NCBI GenBank assembly: GCA_050290865.1
Contig: JBNKIW010000009.1
Coordinates: forward strand, 50,284-114,283
Reading direction: 5' to 3'
Source of the DNA: JARRLC01 sp050290865
GTDB lineage: Bacteria > Pseudomonadota > Alphaproteobacteria > Rhizobiales > Rhodomicrobiaceae
Length of the DNA stretch: 64,000 nt
Below the pieces are notes generated by a model. The model saw nothing but the letters and a program-made list of their open reading frames with translations, was not told where the DNA came from and did no database searches. The stretch's first letter is position 1. Every line of letters begins with the position of its first letter. Below are positions 17,064 through 27,090 of the stretch, piece by piece. A program made the position numbers and the translations under genes.

Positions 17064-17444
17064 ATGAGCGGCAAGGCAGAGCAAGTGTACACGCCCGAGG
17101 CCGTCGAGGCACGGCTGAAATCCGAGCTTCCCCATTGGTATCTGGAGAACGGCTGGATCCGGCGCAAGTACCGCACGCACGGTTGGAAGGGGACGCTGAT
17201 GGTCATCAACGCCGTCGGGCATCTGGCCGAGGCGGCCTGGCACCATCCCGACATTACCGCCAGCTATGCCTGGGTCGAGGTGCGGCTGATGAATCACGCC
17301 GCGCGCGGCATAACCGACAAGGATTTCGAACTGGCGAAGAAAATCGAGGAGGTGGTCGGCTGGCAGCCGGCGACGGAGGGAGGCGCGCTCGAAGGCACAC
17401 CCGCGACCGACCAGCGCTTCGCGTACATCAAGTATGACGATTAA
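17064..17444 (+). CDS. Pterin-4a-carbinolamine dehydratase family protein
   Basis: A 126-residue protein of the PCD/DCoH family, which dehydrates 4a-hydroxypterins. The signature is clear: NAVGHLAEAAWHHPDITASY followed by AWVEVRLMNHAARGITDKDF, with the paired His and the Pro of the active site. Family length is about 100, and the extra residues are at both ends. Genes of this family recur in methylotroph H4MPT islands, where a role in pterin cofactor synthesis or repair rather than phenylalanine hydroxylation is expected. AAGGAG precedes the ATG at good spacing. It is divergent from mptG and upstream of fhcBADC, with a 223-base gap to the leader ORF. Confidence 0.88.
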   Translation: MSGKAEQVYTPEAVEARLKSELPHWYLENGWIRRKYRTHGWKGTLMVINAVGHLAEAAWHHPDITASYAWVEVRLMNHAARGITDKDFELAKKIEEVVGWQPATEGGALEGTPATDQRFAYIKYDD

Positions 17445-17667
17445 GATTTCCTATACGGCGATAGACGTTTCTCTCTTTGAAACGAGGGGCTTCCGTAGCA
17501 TCATGACAGGCACGGGCTGGCGGCCGGACAATTACGCATGTTACCGAATATCAGCACGACATTAGAAAAATGGGGACACGGCACGCACTTGCGCGCGACG
17601 GACGACGCCCCTGGTGATAGAAAACGGTAGCGTATCGCGCCAGCCGTAACGAAGGGAGGACAACCAT

Positions 17668-17697
17668 ATGCTCTTCGGGAGAAGCTGCATCCGATGA
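17668..17697 (+). CDS. Nine-codon leader ORF coupled to fhcB
   Basis: An ATG at 17668 preceded at 7 bases by a strong GGGAGGA opens a nine-codon frame (MLFGRSCIR) whose TGA overlaps the fhcB start as ATGA at 17694-17697. The Shine-Dalgarno site here is better than the one directly before fhcB (GGGAGAAG). It could act as a leader that couples translation into fhcB, or simply be chance. It has Arg codons but no run of one amino acid, so classical attenuation is not suggested. Confidence 0.3.
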   Translation: MLFGRSCIR

Positions 17698-18794
17698 CGG
17701 CCGTGGTCGGAAAGGCCGAGGTGCCGCTGGATTCCGCGCTCGACAAGGCAGCGGGGATCTTGACGGATTGCAAGATGGCGGTCGTCGCCGGTCCCGGCAC
17801 TGACGTCGCCGGAACGCGCGCCGCTCTGCGGCTTGCCGCCCGCCTCGGCGGAGCGGTTGATTTTTGCCGGGACCGTGGTCTCCTCGACTACTACAGCGTC
17901 ATGGCAGACAGAGGCGTGTCTTTCACTTCCCCGCGCGAGGTCCGCGATCGCGGCGATGTGCTGCTGCTCATTGGTCCCGCCGCGGGACGCTCGCAGACCA
18001 TCGCGCAGATCATGACCGGAAGGCCGGTGCTTTCGGCAGGCGACAGCGCCGTGCGCGATGTGCTGTGGCTCTGCGAGGGAGGAGCGGGCAACGCGCTGTC
18101 GAGCGACGACGTGATGAAGCTCGGCGGCGATGTGGCGGCGATCCACGGCATTCTGGGCGTCCTCAATGCTGCGCTGCGCGGACGGCCCATTCCGGCGGAC
18201 GGTTTTGGCGGCATCGATCGAGCGGCCTATGAGGAGGTGGCGGGACGGCTGATGACCGCGCGCTTTGGCGTCATCGCGTGGTCGTCCGAGGATTTCGATG
18301 CGCTCGCCATGCAGTCGCTGCTCAACGTCGTGGACTTCCTCAACCAGTCGACGCGCGTCACCACGCTGCCGCTCGCCGGTCCGGCGCCCGCACAGACGGC
18401 GGCGCTCGTTTCGACCTGGACGACCGGCTTTCCGCCCCGCGTCGGTTTTGCGCGCGGCTATCCCGAATACGACCCGTGGCGGTTCGACGCCGCCCGCCTC
18501 GTGACCGGCGGCGAATGCGACGCGCTCATTTGGGTGTCGTCCTTCGAGGCCGCCGCGCCGGGATGGAAGGCGGATCTGCCGACGATTGCCATCACCGCGC
18601 CCGGCACCGTCTTCAATCGCGCGCCCGAGGTCGCCTTCCGCACCGCAATCCCTGGCGTCGGCGCCGACGCCGAACTCTACAGCGAAAAGATGCAGACACT
18701 CATTCACGCGGCGGCCACCGAGCCCGCGGCCCTATCCACGCCCGCCGCCGTCCTGGAGGGCATTCTCAACCGGCTGGAGGCCGCTGCAGCATGA
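17694..18794 (+). CDS. fhcB: Formyltransferase/hydrolase complex subunit B
   Basis: FhcB is the bacterial homologue of the tungsten/molybdenum subunit of formylmethanofuran dehydrogenase, part of the Fhc complex that turns formyl-methylofuran into formate. The 366 residues align by eye with the family: AVVAGPGTDVAGTRAALRLA, PREVRDRGDVLLLIGPAAGR, WTTGFPPRVGFARGYPEYDP and DALIWVSSFEAAAPGWKAD. As in other bacterial versions I see no cysteine or redox-centre motif in the molybdopterin position, consistent with a structural or hydrolytic role. It is the first gene of an overlapping fhcB-A-D-C operon. Confidence 0.92.
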   Translation: MTAVVGKAEVPLDSALDKAAGILTDCKMAVVAGPGTDVAGTRAALRLAARLGGAVDFCRDRGLLDYYSVMADRGVSFTSPREVRDRGDVLLLIGPAAGRSQTIAQIMTGRPVLSAGDSAVRDVLWLCEGGAGNALSSDDVMKLGGDVAAIHGILGVLNAALRGRPIPADGFGGIDRAAYEEVAGRLMTARFGVIAWSSEDFDALAMQSLLNVVDFLNQSTRVTTLPLAGPAPAQTAALVSTWTTGFPPRVGFARGYPEYDPWRFDAARLVTGGECDALIWVSSFEAAAPGWKADLPTIAITAPGTVFNRAPEVAFRTAIPGVGADAELYSEKMQTLIHAAATEPAALSTPAAVLEGILNRLEAAAA

Positions 18795-20428
18795 TCCGGC
18801 TCAAAGGTGGACGCATCATCGACCCGGCCAACGGCCGCGACGAAACGGGCGACCTCTTCATCGAGGACGGCCGGATCGTTGCCGCGCCCGCGAGCATGGA
18901 CGGCATCAAGACCTATGATCTCACCGGCAAGATCGTCATGGCCGGGGGCATCGACATTCACTCCCACATCGCTGGCGGCAGCGTGAATATGAGCCGGACG
19001 CTGCTTCTGGAGCAGCACCCGGGCGAAAACCCGCATCCCGGCCACGCGCCATTCTCCACCGCGCGCTGGTCCACTTACGAGACCGGGCGGCTTTACGCGG
19101 AGATGGGCTACACCACCGTGGTCGAGCCCGCCCTTGTCGCTCAAGGGGCCGTGCAGGCGCATCTGGAACTGGCCGACATTCCCTATATCGACCGCGGCGC
19201 GCTGGCCGTGCTCGGCAACACGGATTTCCTCCTGCGCCTGCTGCGCGACGGCGAAAGCGAGACCGTGCTCGATGATTACGTCGCCTGGAGCGTCGAGAAG
19301 ACGAAGTGCCTCGGCGTCAAGGTGATCAACGCAGGCGGCGGCGCGGCCTTCAAGGAGAATGTGCGCACCTTCGGCCTGGATGATGTGGTGCCATCTTACG
19401 GTGTCAGCTCGCGGGCGATCGTGCAGGCGCTGCTGGCGTCCGTCCATCGCCTCGGTATCCCGCATCCGCTCCATGTGCACTGCAACAATCTCGGCGTTCC
19501 CGGCACCAGCTTCGTGACCGCCATCGAGACGATGGAAGCCGCGAGCGGTTTGCCGCTGCATCTGGCGCATCTGCAGTTCTACGGCTATGGCAGCGAGGGC
19601 AAGCGCAGTTTCTCCTCGGCCGCCGCTCTACTCGCCGAAGCCATCGCCTACCACAAGAACGTGACCGTGGACGTCGGCCAGGTGATGTTCGGCCAGACGG
19701 TGACGATTTCCGGCGACGTCATGCGCCAATATTCGAGCCTCTCCGCCGCACGTCCCAAGAAGACGATCATCTGGGACGGCGACGGCACCGGCGGCGGCAT
19801 CGTCCCCTATCGTTACAGCGATAAGAATTTCTACAATGCGCTGCAATGGGCGGTCGGGCTGGAGCTGTTCCTGCTGATCGACGATCCGTGGCGAGTCTTC
19901 TTCACGACCGACCATCCGAACGGCGCGCCGTTTACCACCTATCCGCAGGTGCTGCACCTGCTGATGGACGCCAATGAGCGCGCCGAATGGATTTCGCGTC
20001 TGCCCAAGGCGGCGATGGACATGACGCTCCTGTCCCAGCTACGGCGCGAATATAGCCTTTACGAGATTGCGACCATGACCCGTGCCGCGCCCGCGCGCCT
20101 GCTTGGCCTGAAGAACCGCGGCCAGCTCGGGATCGGTGCCGCGGCGGATATCTCGGTCTATACCGAGCGGGCGGACAAGACCGCGATGTTTTCGGCCGCC
20201 GACTATGTGTTCAAGGACGGCGACCTCATCGTCGAGAACGGCGCCGTCAAGCCCTATCGCTGGGGCCGCACGCACTACATCAAGCCGCCGCGCGGCAGCG
20301 CCCAGATCGAGGACTGGCTCGGGCGCTATTATGCCGAGCATTACGGCTTGGCCGTGGACGCCTTCGCCGTTCCTGACGCCTTCGCGGGCAAGGCCAGCCA
20401 TTTCGAGGAGCAGCCATGCCGGACATGA
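18791..20428 (+). CDS. fhcA: Formyltransferase/hydrolase complex subunit A
   Basis: FhcA is the amidohydrolase-fold subunit that hydrolyses formyl-methylofuran to formate. The 545-residue protein has the metal motif IVMAGGIDIHSHIAGG near residue 55, a candidate carbamylated Lys in KVINAGGGAAFKENV, further ligands in PLHVHCNNLGVPGTS and HLAHLQFYGYGSEG, and a catalytic-type Asp in FFTTDHPNGAPFTTYP. The true start is ATG 18791, overlapping the fhcB stop by 4 bases; the frame is open far upstream across fhcB, but that part is a shadow. Its end overlaps fhcD by 13 bases. Confidence 0.95.
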   Translation: MIRLKGGRIIDPANGRDETGDLFIEDGRIVAAPASMDGIKTYDLTGKIVMAGGIDIHSHIAGGSVNMSRTLLLEQHPGENPHPGHAPFSTARWSTYETGRLYAEMGYTTVVEPALVAQGAVQAHLELADIPYIDRGALAVLGNTDFLLRLLRDGESETVLDDYVAWSVEKTKCLGVKVINAGGGAAFKENVRTFGLDDVVPSYGVSSRAIVQALLASVHRLGIPHPLHVHCNNLGVPGTSFVTAIETMEAASGLPLHLAHLQFYGYGSEGKRSFSSAAALLAEAIAYHKNVTVDVGQVMFGQTVTISGDVMRQYSSLSAARPKKTIIWDGDGTGGGIVPYRYSDKNFYNALQWAVGLELFLLIDDPWRVFFTTDHPNGAPFTTYPQVLHLLMDANERAEWISRLPKAAMDMTLLSQLRREYSLYEIATMTRAAPARLLGLKNRGQLGIGAAADISVYTERADKTAMFSAADYVFKDGDLIVENGAVKPYRWGRTHYIKPPRGSAQIEDWLGRYYAEHYGLAVDAFAVPDAFAGKASHFEEQPCRT

Positions 20429-21414
20429 AGACACGTCCCGGCTTATGGGACCGCCTGACCGGCCGCGGCGCCAGGGAGGAGGGCGGCGATGACGGGGTGG
20501 CCCCGGAGGGCGGCATTGTCCGCAACGGTCTGACCATCGAGGACACATTCGCCGAAGCCTTCCCGATGACCGCCACGGCACTCGTCATCACCGGACCGAA
20601 CATCGAATGGGCGCGCGTCGCCGCGACGTCCATGACCGGCTTCGCGACCTCGGTCATCGGCTGTGGCTGCGAGGCGGGTATCGACTGCGAGCTGATGCCG
20701 GATGAGACGGTGGACGGACGGCCGGGCGTGCGCGTCCTCGTGCTGTCCATGGCGCCGGATGCGCTTGAGCAGCAGGTCATCAACCGGGTCGGGCAATGTG
20801 TGCTGACCTGCGCGGGCGCGGCGTGCTTCTCGGACATCGTTTCGGAGGACCGGATCAAGCTGGGAGCCAATCTTCGCTATTTCGGCGACGGCTTCCAGGC
20901 GTCCAAGATGATCGGCGGCAAGCGGTACTGGCGCATTCCGGTCATGGAAGGCGAGTTTCTGTGCGAGGCCGTGGCGGGGGCGACGACCGAGGCCGTGGGT
21001 GGCGGCAATCTTCTCATCCTCGGGCACAGCGCCGCCGAAACGCTCGCCGCGGCGGAAGCCGCCGTCGCCGCCATGCGTGCGGTGCCGGATACCATCCTGC
21101 CGTTCCCTGGCGGCATGGTCCGCTCCGGCTCCAAGGTCGGGTCGAAGTACAAATTCATGATCGCCTCGACCAATGAAGCCTATTGCCCGACACTGAAATC
21201 GGTGCCGAATACGCAGCTTTCGCCCGAGGTCGGCTCCGTGCTGGAGATTGTGATCGATGGCTTGAGCGCCGCGTCCGTTGCCGATTGCATGCGCGCCGGG
21301 CTGAAGACACTGATCGACATCGGCGCGAAAGGCGGCCTGCTGAGCGTCAGCGCGGGCAACTACGGCGGCAAGCTCGGCCCGCACCACTTCCACCTGCGGG
21401 AGCTTCTGCCATGA
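20416..21414 (+). CDS. fhcD: Formylmethanofuran--tetrahydromethanopterin formyltransferase
   Basis: FhcD (Ftr) moves the formyl group from formyl-H4MPT to methylofuran inside the Fhc complex. The family region begins at GLTIEDTFAEAFPMTATALV. It is followed by ATSMTGFATSVIGCGCEAGI, LGANLRYFGDGFQASKMI, FPGGMVRSGSKVGSKYKFM, and the C-terminal GGKLGPHHFHLRELLP. At 332 residues it is slightly longer than typical because of a ~35-residue N-terminal extension (MPDMKTRPGLWDRLTGRGAR) rich in charged residues. It overlaps both neighbours, so stoichiometric synthesis of the complex is likely. Confidence 0.95.
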   Translation: MPDMKTRPGLWDRLTGRGAREEGGDDGVAPEGGIVRNGLTIEDTFAEAFPMTATALVITGPNIEWARVAATSMTGFATSVIGCGCEAGIDCELMPDETVDGRPGVRVLVLSMAPDALEQQVINRVGQCVLTCAGAACFSDIVSEDRIKLGANLRYFGDGFQASKMIGGKRYWRIPVMEGEFLCEAVAGATTEAVGGGNLLILGHSAAETLAAAEAAVAAMRAVPDTILPFPGGMVRSGSKVGSKYKFMIASTNEAYCPTLKSVPNTQLSPEVGSVLEIVIDGLSAASVADCMRAGLKTLIDIGAKGGLLSVSAGNYGGKLGPHHFHLRELLP

Positions 21415-22232
21415 GCGCGGTCAAACTCACGCTGCGGGCCAAGCCGGACCAGCGCCTCGATCTGTCGCAGCTGACGCCTGAGCGCCTCGCCGGGTTGACC
21501 GAGAGCGAAATCGGCGCTCTCCCCGTAAACAGCACGAAGGCGCCGCTCACGGCGGGCGATGTGTTCCGCATTGAGGCGGGCGACACTGATGCGCTGGAGA
21601 TGCAGGCCGACGGCGCGGGGGCGCGGTTCGACAATATCGGGCGCGGCATGACGCGCGGACGCCTGACCGTGGAGGGCGGCGCGGGCGCTTATGCCGGCCT
21701 CGGTATGTCGGGCGGCGAACTGACTGTCGCGGGCAACGCCGGGCCCTATGCGGGCAGCGGCATGTCCGGCGGCCTGATCCGCATTCAGGGCGGCGCGGGC
21801 GATTTTCTCGGCGGTCCCAGGTCCGGCGAAATGACGGGAATGACCGGGGGCACGATCATCGTCACCGGGCGCACGGGCGCACGCGCGGGCGACCGCATGC
21901 GGCGCGGGCTGATCGCCATCGGCGGCGATGCGGGCGATTACCTGGGTTCACGCATGATTGCCGGGACGGTGGCGGTTTTCGGCAATTGTGGCGCCGGCCC
22001 CGGCATCCTCATGCGCCGCGGGACCGTGGTGCTGGGCGGCGAAGCGGCATCGTGGACGCCGACTTTCGTTGACAGCGGCGGCGGCGAATTGACATGGCTG
22101 GCCATGCTGGCGATGCGTTTGCGGGCGGAGCTTCCCCCTGCCCATCTGGCTCCCCTGCGCGGGGCGGTGCGGCGTTTCGCGGGTGACATGGCCACGCTCG
22201 GCAAGGGTGAGATCCTTCGGCTCAGACACTGA
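21411..22232 (+). CDS. fhcC: Formyltransferase/hydrolase complex subunit C
   Basis: FhcC is the beta-helix subunit of the Fhc complex, related to the GXGXG domain of glutamate synthase. After ~60 N-terminal residues the 273-residue protein consists of repeated units such as RFDNIGRGMTRGRLTVEGG, AYAGLGMSGGELTVAGN and YAGSGMSGGLIRIQGG, the expected right-handed helix of Gly-rich turns. It starts at ATG 21411, overlapping the fhcD stop by 4 bases. It is last in the operon; a GCGGTG/CACCGC hairpin lies 31 bases past its stop. Confidence 0.93.
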   Translation: MSAVKLTLRAKPDQRLDLSQLTPERLAGLTESEIGALPVNSTKAPLTAGDVFRIEAGDTDALEMQADGAGARFDNIGRGMTRGRLTVEGGAGAYAGLGMSGGELTVAGNAGPYAGSGMSGGLIRIQGGAGDFLGGPRSGEMTGMTGGTIIVTGRTGARAGDRMRRGLIAIGGDAGDYLGSRMIAGTVAVFGNCGAGPGILMRRGTVVLGGEAASWTPTFVDSGGGELTWLAMLAMRLRAELPPAHLAPLRGAVRRFAGDMATLGKGEILRLRH

Positions 22233-22597
22233 GGGGCCCAAAGGGGCGATTGCGCGGTCGCTGCGGTGGGTTCACCGCCTGAGCACACGCGGGTTCATGC
22301 CGAAAACAGGTATGCGGTGGCCTCCCTTCCTGGGGCGGGCCCGAGGGCGAACCGTTCGTTCTTCATCAGCTCTCTTGAATATTCGGTAACATTCATATAG
22401 ATTTTAGATCGGCGCGGTGAGCGTGATCGTCAAAGCGCGTGGCGAGAGGGCAGGAAGCCTCCCGAAAGCGGCGCAGTGTCGAACCGCACAATTCATTCGG
22501 CCAGTTCGTGGTTGCCAGCGACAACCAGCGATCGTGACGGTTGCTTGCCGTCGTCCGTAAAGGACAAATCCAACGATAAGAGAACCGAGGAAACGCA
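22233..22597. other. Gap after the fhc operon, with a small hairpin
   Basis: A 365-base region without a recognisable gene. GCGGTG at 22263-22268 pairs with CACCGC at 22273-22278 (GGTT loop), but no T-run follows, so it is at best a Rho-type or stabilising hairpin for the fhc mRNA. The distal part, AT-richer near 22375-22405, presumably holds the soxZ promoter, but I could not define it. Confidence 0.4.
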
Positions 22598-22927
22598 ATG
22601 ATCACAACATCTCAATCCCGTTTGCGGGTACCCAGCCGAGCCAGAAGAGGCGAGATTATCGAGATCAAGACGCCGATCGCTTATGACACGGGAACCGGCA
22701 CGCATAAGAACGCCGACGGCAGGTCCATCCCGCGCCGGATCGTCAACACGTTCGAGGCCGCGTTCAACGGCAAGGCTTTCTTTACGGCCAATTGGAACCT
22801 GGCGATTTCCGCGGACCCGTATCAGGCATTCTTCTTCAAGGCTTCCGAGTCCGGCGAGTTCAAATTCACCTGGAAAGACGACGACGGTTCCACCTACGAG
22901 GCCACGTCCAAGCTCACGGTCGCCTGA
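22598..22927 (+). CDS. soxZ: Thiosulfate-oxidation carrier protein SoxZ (orphan)
   Basis: A 109-residue SoxZ. The Ig-like fold is recognisable from RVPSRARRGEIIEIKTPIAY, DGRSIPRRIVNTFEAAFNGK, PYQAFFFKASESGEFKFTW and a closing DDDGSTYEATSKLTV. SoxZ normally pairs with SoxY, whose C-terminal Cys carries the sulfur intermediate; no soxY, nor soxA, soxX or soxB, is in this window. The next gene is a YeeE/YedE sulfur-compound transporter, so a sulfur-trafficking role separate from the full Sox system is possible. No secretion signal is visible, as expected since SoxZ travels with SoxY. Confidence 0.88.
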   Translation: MITTSQSRLRVPSRARRGEIIEIKTPIAYDTGTGTHKNADGRSIPRRIVNTFEAAFNGKAFFTANWNLAISADPYQAFFFKASESGEFKFTWKDDDGSTYEATSKLTVA

Positions 22928-23244
22928 TCCTGCGACTCGGGGAGTTCCTCCCGGGCGGCCCCTTAACGCCTGGGTTTCGCATGGACAGGAAAGACAGCCA
23001 GACGCTGCCGCCCGTGCCCTGGAACGGTCCGTCGCTCTGCGATGGAACGGGGCGGTGCGTCTGGCTGCGAAATGCGGCCAGTTTCGCGGGCGGTGCCAAG
23101 GGAGAGCAATGATGAGTGGCCGCTATCCACGGGGCGAATGAGCATATTCATCTGCACAAAACATGAGGCATTGAGCCATCCCGCGCGGCGAGGAATGCCG
23201 CTGGATGACAAACGGTATTCTTTCTTTTTCGAGGGGAAACGGGC
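22928..23244. other. Gap between soxZ and the YeeE/YedE gene
   Basis: About 317 bases with no supported gene. Two short frames (22981-23112 and 23138-23263) begin with ATG but lack recognisable motifs, and the second runs into the transporter gene. No terminator with a T-run was seen. Confidence 0.4.
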
Positions 23245-24306
23245 ATGGAAGACCTTCCGGTAACGACTATCGTCGGGCTCATGGCGTTCGTAGCCGGCGC
23301 CGTATTCGGTGCTGTCGCGCAGGTGAGCAATTTCTGCACGATGGGAGCGTTGTCCGACGTCGTCTATATCGGCGATTGGCGGCGTATGCGGGCGTGGCTG
23401 CTGGCCATCGCCGTGGCCATCATCGGTACACAGGCCATGGTGTCGGCGGGCTTCATCGATATTGGCAAATCCATCTATCTCACGCCCAATTTGGGTTGGT
23501 TGGGGGCGGTCCTCGGCGGCCTGATGTTCGGCTTCGGCATGACCCTGGCAGGCGGCTGTGCGAACAAGACATTGGTTCGTATCGGTGGCGGCAACCTGAA
23601 GTCGGTCGTGGTGTTCCTCGTCCTCGGCCTGTTCGCCTATATGACCATGCGCGGGCTTGTCGGCCTGGCCCGGCTTCAGGTGGAAGTGACGAATTTCGAT
23701 CTGGCATCGGCGGGGCTTCCCGGCCAGGGCATGCCGGAGATGCTCGCTGCCCTGTCTGGCGTGAGCGCGTTGGCGCTGCGCTGGGCATTTGCGGTGGCGC
23801 TGGGGGGCGGCCTCGCTGTCTTCTGCCTTGGTAACCGCGACTTCCTGCAGGCGCCGATGCTGATTGTCGCGGGCGTGCTCGTTGGCCTGCTGATCCCGGC
23901 AGGCTGGTGGATCACGGGCGTGCTGGGCGCCGACGACTTCGAGCCGGCCCCGCTGGCTTCGTTCTCCTTCGTCGGCCCCATCGGCGACAGCCTGCAATAT
24001 CTGATGACATTCACCGGCGCGACCATCAGTTTCGGTGTCGCCTCCGTTGGCGGCGTGATCCTGGGCGCGTTTGTGGCGGCGCTGCTGACCGGCAATTTCC
24101 GTATCGAGGCGTTCACAGGCGCCAGCGACATGAAGCGCCACATGTTTGGGGCGGCCCTCATGGGCGTCGGCGGCGTGATGGCGCTGGGCTGCACGATCGG
24201 CCAGGGCCTGACGGGCATCTCGACGCTGGCGGCGGGGGCGCTGATCGCGCTTCTGTCGATCTGGGTGGGCGGCTATGCCGGGTTGAAGTGGCTGGAGGGG
24301 CACTGA
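23245..24306 (+). CDS. YeeE/YedE-family sulfur-compound transporter
   Basis: A 353-residue inner-membrane protein with about nine or ten hydrophobic helices. It has the cysteine-centred motifs of the TsuA/YeeE family: AQVSNFCTMGALSDV, MTLAGGCANKTLVRIGGG and VMALGCTIGQGLTGIS. In characterised members these cysteines relay thiosulfate across the membrane. A single chain of this length contains both YedE-like halves. Its neighbour soxZ supports a sulfur substrate, though thiosulfate itself is an inference. ATG 23245 is preceded by GAGGGGAAACGGGC. Confidence 0.85.
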   Translation: MEDLPVTTIVGLMAFVAGAVFGAVAQVSNFCTMGALSDVVYIGDWRRMRAWLLAIAVAIIGTQAMVSAGFIDIGKSIYLTPNLGWLGAVLGGLMFGFGMTLAGGCANKTLVRIGGGNLKSVVVFLVLGLFAYMTMRGLVGLARLQVEVTNFDLASAGLPGQGMPEMLAALSGVSALALRWAFAVALGGGLAVFCLGNRDFLQAPMLIVAGVLVGLLIPAGWWITGVLGADDFEPAPLASFSFVGPIGDSLQYLMTFTGATISFGVASVGGVILGAFVAALLTGNFRIEAFTGASDMKRHMFGAALMGVGGVMALGCTIGQGLTGISTLAAGALIALLSIWVGGYAGLKWLEGH

Positions 24307-24510
24307 GCTTTCGGCCTTCTGCCGCCCTGAGGGCATCCCTTTGTTCGGCCTGATTGCCCATCCCTTCGTCCCGGCCCATGGCAATCCAGGCCGTCCGCGC
24401 GGAGGGCGGGTCAGGGCCGCGAAGCGCCCCGGAGGGGCTTGGCCTTGACGCGCCCGACCACGGGGCGGCACGCTCGGGTAAGCCGGAGAAAGCAGGCACT
24501 CAGAAGCAGA

Positions 24511-24532
24511 AAAGGCCCCCGAAAGGGCCTTT
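24511..24532. terminator. Probable bidirectional terminator between yeeE-like gene and hppA
   Basis: AAAGGCCC at 24511-24518 pairs with GGGCCTTT at 24525-24532 around a CCGAAA loop. The convergent genes end at 24306 (plus) and 24561 (minus). The A/T ends of the stem give short T-rich tails in both directions, so it could serve both transcripts. Confidence 0.7.
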
Positions 24533-24560
24533 CCTCATTCCTTTCACAACTCACCGCAGC

Positions 24561-26690
<2,130 letters not shown>

Positions 26691-27090
26691 TGTCCCTCGA
26701 TTTCAAGGTGACGCGAACGGCTCCACGCCCTTCCCAGCCGCGTCGCCAGCCTTCAGCGTTTGGCTCCATTTGCGATGTGCGCAGCCCGTTCGTCCCGGCA
26801 GTCACCAGCCGATGGATCTGCGGTGCGGGGTCTTCCGTGCGAAGCCCACGGGACAATAGGAAAATCGTCTTATTTCTGCAACATCGCGTTGCACCGGATT
26901 CAAACGAACCCCACGGAGAATCAAGGAAAAGGCGCGGTGTGTCAGAAGGATATCCGTCAGTGTGCTGCGCTGCCGCCTATTGCCGCCTTGAAAAGCCTGC
27001 GTCAAAAGGCGTACTTTGCCGAACCCGTTTTCCGTCTTTCGAACGGCCTTCCTCCTTACGGGGCTCTCATAACGTTTGCGAAATGCCACA
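26691..27090. other. Gap upstream of hppA
   Basis: About 400 bases between the hppA start and the end of thiL. It should contain the hppA promoter and the 3' end of the rib-nusB-thiL transcript. I found no convincing -35/-10 pair, terminator or small gene. Confidence 0.4.

Noticed and set aside
17580..17592. GGCACGCACTTGC, resembling a sigma-54 promoter upstream of fhcB
   Set aside because: The GG and GC dinucleotides are separated by 9 rather than the required 10 bases, and no activator site is visible.
22981..23112. 43-codon frame between soxZ and the YeeE/YedE gene
   Set aside because: No recognisable motif, no good ribosome site, and composition like non-coding DNA.
23138..23263. 41-codon frame starting MSIFICTKHEA upstream of the transporter
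   Set aside because: It runs into the transporter gene in another frame and has no family features.
22963..24471. 502-codon minus-strand frame across the YeeE/YedE gene
   Set aside because: Antisense shadow of a membrane-protein gene; rich in His, Arg and Gln with no domain sequence. The same applies to the 623-codon plus frame over hppA (24354-26225).
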